A stretch of 16,121 nt of DNA, taken from positions 1-16,121 of the forward strand of contig CAJVPP010002148.1 of NCBI GenBank assembly GCA_910592005.1. Direction: 5' to 3'. Below, in pieces: positions 9,187-16,121 of this stretch. The notes beneath the pieces were generated by a model, which saw nothing but the letters and a program-made list of their open reading frames with translations, ran no database searches and was not told the origin of the DNA. Origin of the DNA: Funneliformis mosseae (taxonomy: Eukaryota > Glomeromycota > Glomeromycetes > Glomerales > Glomeraceae). Numbering within the stretch: the stretch's first letter is position 1; each line of letters starts with the position of its first letter. The translations under genes and the position numbers were made by a program.

Positions 9187-9727
9187 ATGCTACTAAAATG
9201 CTAAACAAAAAAATCGTCACAAGAATAAAAAGAAAGTAAGTTGAATTTTATCAATCAACCAGTCATTTTTTTCAAACGATAACTGGTTTTTTTTTGTTTT
9301 ATATAATAGAATCTCAATCAATAGTAATACTAATAAATGCCTCTAATGAAAAAAATTGACTGATAAAGAGCCAGAATGTAAGTTGAATTTTATCAATAAA
9401 CCAACCAATTTTTTCAAAGGATAACTGATTTTTTTTTATTTTTTATAATAGAACCTCAGTTGTCAGTAATATCACCAACAAAAAAAATTGACTGATGAAG
9501 AACCAGAATGTAAGTTGAATTTTATCAATCAACCAGTCAATTTTTTCAAACGATAACCAATTTTTTATTTTTATTTTCTACAATAGAATCTCAGTTGCAA
9601 ACAACATTAACAAAATGCCTCTAACAAAAAAAATCAGCTGATGAAAAGCTGAAACGTAAGTTAAATTTTATCAATCAACCAGCTAATTTTTTCAAATGTT
9701 AACTGATTTTTTTGCTTTTTATAATAG
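9187..9727 (+). repeat. Tandem multiplication of exon 1 plus intron 1
   Basis: GTAAGTTGAATTTTATCAAT-type donors recur at 9236, 9378, 9510 and 9656 (steps 142, 132, 146). Each is followed after about 70 nt by TATAATAG or a near match, which looks like a 3' splice site. Between introns are exon-like blocks of about 65-70 nt; those at 9337 and 9614 begin ATGCCTCTAA. The last block feeds in phase into the downstream exons of the pseudogene. The first unit (9187) is the most different. The other copies carry in-frame stops or lack the ATG, so at most one served as exon 1. Confidence 0.8.
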
Positions 9728-11473
9728 AAAAAAGATAAAAATGAGTCTATATAATATTGTTCAAAGATGAACTAGTTGTTTTAGATTGTAAGTTAGTCAT
9801 AATATAATACTATTTTTATATTAATACTAAATAACTTTCAAATTATAGACGTAAATTTAAAAGAAATGCAAAGACAATATGGGAAAATTCAGCTCCCATC
9901 AAAATTTCAATGACAACTAATAGCAAATACTTTAACTATAGCTGAATTTGAGATTCTCAATGATTCAAACGATTTAGAATCAAGTATATTATTTTTGATT
10001 TATTTCCATTCATTATTTTATAATTAACAATATATTTTCTTTATTCCTATATAGAGAATTAAATATTAAAAGAAAAACTTGCTGAATTTACCAAAAGAAT
10101 CAAGAAATTAGAGTAACAAAATTCTGATCTCTTGAGAGAAAACTGATTTCTTACTGAAATAAACAATGAATTCAGCAAGGAAAATGAAGATTTACAGGAA
10201 AGGTAAAAATTCGTATATTAATATTCTATATTTATAATAATTAATTTTTCTTTTTTAATATTTAAGACTTGACTGATTTGAGAAATTATAACTGCTAAGA
10301 TCATTGAAGCAGTCTGATATCAGTCCTCCTGCAAAATGAAAAAAAATCGAAAAATTGTCGTCAAAATCAAAGAAAAAAAGTCAGTGTATTATACTGATGA
10401 TAAATTGGAAGAATCAACACAAAATAATTCTGAGGACAATGATAATTCGATAATAGAAGAGGCTAATGTAAAAGGAGCCAGGGTATGTTTAAATTTATGT
10501 CTAAATAATTTAAATTTTTAGCTGATTTTTTTTCTGTTTTTTGTATTTAGGCTGAAATAAAGGCTGTTTTAAAAACTATCAGCTCAAAAGACAATTTAGA
10601 TTATGGTGAACCTTTCAATAGTGAGAAAAATGCTGCATTATGTTATAGTCTGATTTCTAAATTACGAAAGTTCTTAACTCTAAATTTTCGGCCTTCTATT
10701 GATCAACTTACAAACTGGCTGAAAACCTTTCATAAGTTATATCAGATAGCTCAAAGAATTAAGAAAAGCGGAAAGGACCCTTCAGAGCTGCGAAGAATTT
10801 ATAATAATAATCGAGTACATGAAGTAAGCAAATAGCATATATTTCAAATTTGAGTTTATTTAAATCAATAATTTAATATCATTTATTATTTATTTGAAAA
10901 CAGCTTAGTGAGTAAAGGCAGCAAAGTATTTGTTTAAAGAAAATGACCAATGAATTGCGAAATACGAAAGGTAATCTTTACTCCGAATTTTCAGCGATTG
11001 CCTATATTATTTATCAGAAATCAGCGAAATGGATGAAGAAAATCGTCAAAGATCCATTATCACTATATATAACGATTCTTGGCGATCAGCCAAGGTTTAT
11101 TATTTTTTTTTATCTAATTTAGCATATTTTGAATTTATTTAGTATATTCTACTAATTATTTTCTTCTTTAGCTGAAAAATTTACTGAGAAAAGTACTTAA
11201 TCCTTGTGCTGTTGCAATATCATCATCTCAAATTTAACGAAAGAGAAAATATAATGATGATGTGTAGCATTATGATTAACCATATTCCTATAATGCTTCA
11301 AAGTGATCATATAAAGTATAACTTAATGCGATCTATGATACTGAGGTCGAAATAGAAGTTACAACTACAGAAGAATATGTAATAGAAACTGAGAAATATA
11401 CTGAAGTCAAAAGAGGGTTTCATTTACTGCTAAAGAAAGTAAAGATGATCCTATAATAGACAATAACAAATAA
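9614..11473 (+). pseudogene. Multi-exon pseudogene, unknown coiled-coil family
   Basis: Exon blocks 9614-9655, 9728-9787, 9849-9983, 10055-10202, 10267-10482, 10551-10823, 10904-11094 and 11172-11473 are separated by seven introns of 61-80 nt with GT...AG ends. Codon phases agree across most junctions, which supports the model. The start reads MPLTKK (one extra A breaks the frame after it). Exon 3 gives EMQRQYGKIQLPSKF and IAEFEILNDSNDLES. Exon 4 is a Lys/Glu/Leu-rich coiled coil (KEKLAEFTKRIKKLE). Exon 5 is basic then acidic. Exon 6 is 91 open codons (LISKLRKFLTLNFRPSIDQL). Exon 7 contains GNLYSEFSAIAYIIYQK. The last exon is acidic (DTEVEIEVTTTEEYVIE). About a dozen stops and frameshifts, many at likely Gln, Arg or Trp codons, show that it is dead. 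I do not recognise the family. A repetitive element-borne gene is possible. Confidence 0.72.
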
Positions 11474-11479
11474 TGAATT

Positions 11480-12320
11480 TTTGGGCAATTTGAAGTAGGA
11501 ACAGGTTGATTTTAATAATATTTTTTATGTTTTTTTTTGTGATTTAAGTCAATTTTTTATTATTATCTTTATGTTTTTTTGGATGATTTGGAAATTTAGA
11601 TGAGAACAAGTTAATTTTTTATTATTATCTATACGTTTTTTTTCAGATGATTTAGGTCAATTTTGATAATTATCTTTATGTTTTTTTTTTGGTGATTTGA
11701 GTGGGAACGGGTCAATTTTAATAATTATCTTTACGTTTTTTTAGGTAATTTGGGTGGGAATAGGTCAATTTTAATAATTATCTTTACGTTTTTTCAGGTG
11801 TTTTGGGTCAATTTTTTATTATTATCTTTACATTTTTTTTGGTGATTTGAGTCGATTTTTTATTATTATCTTTATGTTTTTTTTGGGTGATTTGGGGTGA
11901 GAACAGGTCAATTTTAATAATTATCTTTACATTTTTTTGATGATTTGGGTGAGAATAGGTCAATTTTTATAATTATCTTTGTTTTTTCAGGTAATTTGAG
12001 TCAATTTTTTATTATTATTTTTACATTTTTTTGAGCGATTTAGGTGGGAATATATCAATTTTAATAATTATTTTTACGTTTTTGGGTAATTTGGGTGGGA
12101 ACGGGTCAATTTTTTATTATTATCTTATGTTTTTTTGAGTGATTTAGGGTAGGAACGAGTTGATTTTAATAATTATTATCTTTACGTTTTTTTAGATGAT
12201 TTGAGTGGAAATGGGTTGATTTTAATAATTATTTTTTATATTTTTTTTAGGCAATTTGGGGTGAAAACGGATTGATTTTAATAATTATCTACATTTTTTG
12301 AGGTGATTTTGGGTTGATTT
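11480..12320. repeat. Minisatellite of ~43-57-bp units, about 17 copies
   Basis: Units follow the pattern GATTTGGGTGGGAACGGGTCAATTTTAATAATTATCTTTACGTTTTTT, with shorter units lacking the GGGAACGG part. The TCAATTTT core recurs roughly every 41-57 bp from 11502 to about 12311. The first unit overlaps the 3' end of the upstream pseudogene (TTTGGGCAATTTGAAG). The plus strand is rich in G and T and poor in C. Many units end in TTTTTCAG- or TTTTTAG-like strings resembling 3' splice sites, but the matching donors are weak. Confidence 0.9.
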
Positions 12321-12616
12321 TTCTATTTTTTACATTTTATATTTATTATTTTTACATTTTTTAGGCGATTTTGAAAGGAATGGATCATATTTTTATCATA
12401 TATTATTTATTTATCTATATTTAGGATGATTTAAGAGAGTTTTAGAAGGAAATGAATCATATTTTATTATTTTATTATTCTATTTTTAATAGGAAATTAA
12501 TCAGTAGATTTTAGTGATATTTTGTTATATTTTTGCAAATTTATATTAGGTTTTTATTATTAATAAAATTTTAATATTTAATAAATTTAATAAATAAAAT
12601 GTATTGATTATTGATG
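12321..12616. other. AT-rich spacer, degenerate repeat tail
   Basis: TATTTTTTACATTTT-like words and GGAATGGATCATATTTT repeats near 12380 and 12450 look like the eroded end of the minisatellite. No gene. Confidence 0.5.
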
Positions 12617-13068
12617 CTGAATTTCTTGTCTGATTGGAGTTAATTGGCATCAATTGATATCTGAATTGTTACCGAATTGATATAAATTGAGGCTAATTTT
12701 AGGCTGATTTATGATTGAATTACTTGTCTGATTGGAGTCGATCAGTGTCAATCAGCTTCTGAATTATTGTCAAATTAAGGCCAATTTTAGGCTAATTTAT
12801 AGTTATTTAAGTTCTAAATGACCATATCTGATTAGGATCAATCAGCATCTATCAGCGTCTAAATTATTGCCGAATTGAGGCCAGTTTTAGGCTGATTTAT
12901 GGTTGAATTTAAGTTCTGAATGGCCATGTCTGATTGGGGTCAATCGGTGTCTATTGGCACCTGTTTGTGCTGATTAAAAAATATAGTAAATCGAATGTAA
13001 ATAGTATCAAAATCAGTCTAAAATTAGCCATCTAATTTTTAGCCGATTTGGATTATTTCGACTAGTGA
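12617..13068. repeat. GATTGG-type tandem block, copy 3
   Basis: TGTCTGATTGG-type starts at 12628, 12726, 12825 and 12928 (steps of 98, 99 and 103). Units share TCTGAATTATTG, AATTGAGGCC, TTTTAGGCTGATTTATGG and AAGTTCTGAATG. The last segment, 12925-13065, is the homologue of 3181-3320. The units are rich in short inverted GATTGG/CAATC motifs. No coding potential. Confidence 0.88.
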
Positions 13069-13687
13069 TTAACATATATATTTTATAATCTTATCATGCA
13101 AAATGATAATTGACAAAAAATACTTATATTCAAATATTATTTTATTAATATAATTATATTTTCTGCAATATTTAGCTGAAGACTCTTACGCATGACTTAT
13201 GTAATAAGTTTTATTATTATATTTCCTAACTGCTTCTTTTCCAATTTCATGACTCTTTTTATAAACTCAGCTTTTTTAAACTTAAGCTTAGTTATCTTAG
13301 CTATAAGTTTAGCATTTTTTCTTTAAGTAAGGTAAGCTTAGATTTTATAACATTTTTTATAAAATCAAAAAAAATAATAAAACATATACAATGTTATATA
13401 ATTACTATTTCTTTAGCAAGAACTATTTAGAATTTTTTAGCTGATCATTAATAAGTTAATAGTTTTTACCAAAAAATTTTATTAATACATACGAAAAAAT
13501 AAATATATAGTTTGAAATATTGCTTGTGATACATAAAGTTTTTATACTAATGATGGCAGACTAATACTCCTATTTTTTCTTAATATTTTAGCTATTATTA
13601 GTTAATTTATCTGATTCAATTATCTTTCACTTTTACAATCTTAATATGTCTTGATTTTACTTTCTCTTTTTTGAGATAATTGCTTTT
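13069..13687. other. AT-rich stretch without a gene
   Basis: Nothing supportable. Small repeats of AAGCTTAG and TTAGCTATAAG occur around 13270-13340. No ORF above chance length. Confidence 0.55.
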
Positions 13688-14017
13688 TTATATATAGAAT
13701 CTTATCAGTAAAAAAGGAGAAAATCTAAAATTTTCATTAATTTTAGTTTCTAAGCTAATTTTAAGCATATAACTGTGATCAATCAAGTGGACTAATAAAA
13801 AAATTTTATCAAAATTTAGATTTTCTTCTTTTCTATTAACTAGCTTCCATATATCTGTATAATCATCAGATTTTTCAAAATCTTTGGATGATTCAGAAAA
13901 TTTTATACCATCATATATATAATATATTTTTTGAGCAATTCTTTTAAGGTTTTGATGTATTTTAGTTACATCATATTTTAATATTATAATGGATTCTTTT
14001 AAGCTTCTTAATAGCAT
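13688..14017 (-). CDS. Hypothetical 109-residue protein, probably a gene fragment
   Basis: A 109-codon ORF, beginning MLLRSLKESIIILKYD and containing EKSDDYTDIWKLVNRKEE and FDKIFLLVHLIDHSYMLKIS. At this AT content stops should come about every ten codons, so an ORF this long is unlikely by chance (my rough estimate: a few per cent for the whole window). It is charged and mostly helix-compatible in character, with no signal peptide or clear membrane segment. Upstream in another frame, 14160 to about 14036, lies AELDSIHPKNFICRSFFD, ending in a stop just before the ORF. A single frameshift could join the two, which suggests a decayed longer gene. No family recognised, no promoter seen. Confidence 0.4.
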   Translation of the reverse strand: MLLRSLKESIIILKYDVTKIHQNLKRIAQKIYYIYDGIKFSESSKDFEKSDDYTDIWKLVNRKEENLNFDKIFLLVHLIDHSYMLKISLETKINENFRFSPFLLIRFYI

Positions 14018-14160
14018 ATATCTTTTCTTTTTTTCAAATTTGTGTAATATTTTTTGAAAAGCATTTTCTTTCTATATCTGAAAAAAAATATTTGGATATT
14101 TATTGTGTCAAAAAAACTTCTGCAAATAAAATTTTTGGGATGAATGCTATCTAGTTCAGC

Positions 14161-14598
14161 TTATGAAAAAATAACTGAATATTTATCGCTTCAGAAAAAT
14201 CTAATAATTATATAAACTCTGTGACAATTATAAAATAAAAAGCTCATTTACAGTATGGAAAATCGAATAAAAGCAGTAATAAAAGCTTGTGATTATTCAA
14301 CCAGATATTAAAAAAATATTTTGTTAAATTTTTAATAGTAAAATTATAAATTTATTTATTAAAATTTTCTTTTTTTTTTATTAAAAAAAACTAGTTTTTT
14401 GACTATAAAGTTAATATTTATTTAGTTTTTTAATTTTGTGGAATTTTTACCTGATTTTATTTTGTTATATCATCTGTAACAAGTAGTTTTAACAAAGAAA
14501 GTTTCGTATAATAAAAATAAAATCATAAAAAAAGTTTTTTTTATAAGCTGATTAACTTTTGGTATATTTTATCAAAATGATTAAAAATGTGTTATATA
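14161..14598. other. AT-rich stretch without a gene
   Basis: A/T homopolymers and short AT repeats only. No supportable coding or RNA gene. Confidence 0.55.
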
Positions 14599-14783
14599 TA
14601 TAGATGAGGGACGAAACCCCTTAATAACAGTCGAAACTTAGACGAAACTATATTAAAAATCATAATAAGAGATACGACGAAACCCATTCGATATGACGAA
14701 AGCCGAAACTGTCGAAACTATATTAAAAACATAGAAAAGGGTATGACGAAATTATTTTGAGGAGGTTTCGGCAGGCATCTATA
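14599..14783. mobile_element. ~185-bp MITE-like element with CGAAAC motifs
   Basis: The left end TATAGATGAGGGACGAAACC is mirrored by the right end GGTTTCGGCAGGCATCTATA. The outer TATAGATG is perfect and CGAAACC matches after a diverged centre. Inside, CGAAAC or CGAAA occurs about eight times, and a 70-bp direct duplication starts at 14643 and 14713 (CGAAACTATATTAAAAA). It is GC-richer than its flanks. A target duplication cannot be fixed because both flanks are TA-rich. The superfamily is unknown. Confidence 0.6.
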
Positions 14784-14930
14784 AGTTATATATTAAAATA
14801 TTCAATAATTTTTTTTAAATGTATTTATTTTAATATTGAAAGTTATTATTCATTTATTAAAGTTATTATATTTGCTTTTTGCATAGCATGATGAAATGTA
14901 ATTTAATAAAAAAATTAAGTTTTTTAAATT

Positions 14931-14964
14931 TACCGGGTGGTCCTAAACTTTTGGCCAGGGAGTG
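14931..14964 (-). mobile_element. Lone Tc1/mariner-type terminal repeat
   Basis: Read on the minus strand this is CACTCCCTGGCCAAAAGTTT followed by AGGACCACC, the usual end of Tc1-like elements (CAGTxCCTGGCCAAAAGTTT-type). The outward end is at 14964, where TG may be a mutated TA. The element body would extend to lower coordinates, but no partner end or transposase is visible within the window. Confidence 0.65.
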
Positions 14965-15167
14965 TGTGAATATTTGTATTTTACTATCTTCTTAAAATAT
15001 ATTTTAATTTTAATAATTATTAATAAAATTATTTAGTAATCTGTTACAAAAATAAATATCGTTATATAATACTCAAGATAGAAACGAACCTCATACATAT
15101 ACAACACTATCATTTTCAAGCAGAAACTTCTTGGAAATCAGTTCTCACTGCGTGTTCTAACTGTTCT

Positions 15168-16121
15168 ATGAATGACAACACCACCTTCGTACCCTCCAAC
15201 ATGAGAAATAAAATTTCTTCATGCTTTATTAAATTAGCATTACCCTTATGTTCCTTTTTACATGCACTTCCTACGCATAACCTTGGTTACCTTTGTCCTC
15301 TCTCCCCATACATGATTTTCGAAATGGCCCTTTTTAATTTTAAAAAGTACTCGGATCCTGCGTTTAACATAAAACCTTCTATACCTTCCACTATCGTAAC
15401 CTTGTCAAATATTTTTACTTCAGATATAGCATCTCAGTTAGATAGTCTCTCAAATTTATTTTCGCAATCAACTAACCTTTCGTTTTATACTGATGGTTCT
15501 CTCTCTAATTTAGGTAGTTCATCATCCCGTATGGGGATTGCCTGGTTACAAGTTGATCCATCAAAACCCCTTCAATCATTTAAAGCTTCTATTATCCTTT
15601 CTCAACCATCTTCCTCTCTAGCAGAACTAGTAGCGGTCCTAGCTGCTGTTCAAGTTTCACCCTCTAATTCCACTATTAATATTTACACAGATTCATTAGT
15701 CACTATAGCCTCATACTCAAAAATGAATTACTTTCTTACATGCGCCCCTACTTATAACCCTATTTTCAAAATCTCAAATTATCCTATTTGGTGTGCACTC
15801 TTCCGCCAACTAAAAGAGAGAAATATTGAAATCACTTTCTATAAAGTCAAAGCTCATGCTGATGACCATTATAATAATGAAGTTGATAGACTAGCCAAAG
15901 AAATAAGCCCGCCTACAACTCTAGTGCAGACAAAGTTAGGTTTCCACTATACATTACAATATAACAACCAAATCATTTTGACACCTCCACGCCATTTTAT
16001 CAAAGACCTCCTCAACTCCATTGCCTTTCACAACCTACAACTCTTTCCACACTTTAAAAAATACTTAACCTTAGAGGTAGATTGGGTTAATACTGCCTTC
16101 GTGCTTAATGATAATGAAAGT
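15168..16121 (+). CDS. Non-LTR retrotransposon ORF, RNase H region (partial)
   Basis: The frame is open from 15027 to the window edge (no stop reached). 15168 is its first ATG, yet coding-like composition already starts near 15085, so this is probably a 5'-truncated retrotransposon rather than a gene with its own start. Counting from 15168, a type I RNase H fold is visible: FYTDGSL with Asp about 109, SLAELVAVLAAVQ with Glu about 153, NIYTDSLVTI with Asp about 175, KAHADDHYNNEVDRLAKE with His about 230 and Asp about 240. All four DEDD residues are present, so the domain may be active. RNase H removes RNA from the RNA:DNA hybrid during element replication. The reverse transcriptase, normally upstream, is absent; about 80 further residues follow to the edge. 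GC content is far above the flanks. LINE rather than LTR origin is inferred from the sequence after RNase H lacking integrase motifs and from family resemblance. Confidence 0.85.
   Translation, partial: MNDNTTFVPSNMRNKISSCFIKLALPLCSFLHALPTHNLGYLCPLSPYMIFEMALFNFKKYSDPAFNIKPSIPSTIVTLSNIFTSDIASQLDSLSNLFSQSTNLSFYTDGSLSNLGSSSSRMGIAWLQVDPSKPLQSFKASIILSQPSSSLAELVAVLAAVQVSPSNSTINIYTDSLVTIASYSKMNYFLTCAPTYNPIFKISNYPIWCALFRQLKERNIEITFYKVKAHADDHYNNEVDRLAKEISPPTTLVQTKLGFHYTLQYNNQIILTPPRHFIKDLLNSIAFHNLQLFPHFKKYLTLEVDWVNTAFVLNDNES

Noticed and set aside
10336..10521. 61-codon plus-strand ORF as an independent gene
   Set aside because: It is part of exon 5 of the multi-exon pseudogene and runs into the intron at 10483.
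4825..11473. Alternative genetic code explaining the in-frame stops
   Set aside because: TAA, TAG and TGA all occur in frame together with frameshifts, and the LINE coding region uses none of them over more than 1 kb.
1..16121. tRNA, rRNA or other structured RNA genes
   Set aside because: No cloverleaf A/B-box pattern or conserved rRNA stretch could be seen by eye; the palindromes found belong to repeats or mobile elements.
1..16121. Organellar origin because of the AT content
   Set aside because: Spliceosomal-type GT-AG introns, several DNA transposons and a LINE point to the nuclear genome.

Overview
The window is extremely AT-rich, intron-bearing eukaryotic DNA that is gene-poor and repeat-dense. 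It is best explained as a transposon graveyard from a fungal nuclear genome. The short introns (61-80 nt, GTAAGT-like donors), the AT content, and a Tnp2-like transposase, a CENP-B/Tigger-type transposase and a LINE RNase H of kinds I associate with arbuscular mycorrhizal fungi suggest Glomeromycotina (Rhizophagus or a relative). The genus is an inference from memory of these families, not a computed match.

Layout: 80-1440 is a ten-copy tandem array of a 131-bp unit with a palindrome in every unit, ending in a GA-only tract. 1504-4800 is nearly featureless AT-rich DNA. It holds the N-terminal remnant of a Tigger/pogo transposase (minus strand, 2815-3145), a dispersed GATTGG-type repeat (3181-3320), a possible decayed reading frame (3407-3898), a TAA microsatellite and a second GATTGG-type block. 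4825-8260 (minus) is a near full-length but dead Tnp2/CACTA-like transposase. It is split by a 172-bp pogo-type MITE (5177-5348) with an intact TA target-site duplication.

8460-9005 is a 90-bp tandem array lying upstream of a plus-strand multi-exon pseudogene (about 9614-11473; eight exon blocks, seven introns) of a family I cannot name. Its first exon and first intron are tandemly multiplied (9187-9727). Its 3' end runs into a roughly 17-copy minisatellite (11480-12320). 12617-13068 is a third GATTGG-type repeat block. 13688-14017 (minus) is a 109-residue ORF of unknown identity, probably a fragment. 14599-14783 is a second MITE-like element built on a CGAAAC motif, and 14931-14964 is a lone Tc1/mariner-type terminus.

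15168-16121 is the only healthy-looking coding sequence. It is the RNase H region of a non-LTR retrotransposon, open to the window edge and much richer in GC than its surroundings, so probably the most recent arrival.

No host pathway is visible. The genes are mostly mobile elements of different ages, and the decay is dominated by C-to-T and G-to-A changes. This is clearest in the first array, where every change at the palindrome's CpG sites is a transition of the kind expected from methylated-cytosine deamination.
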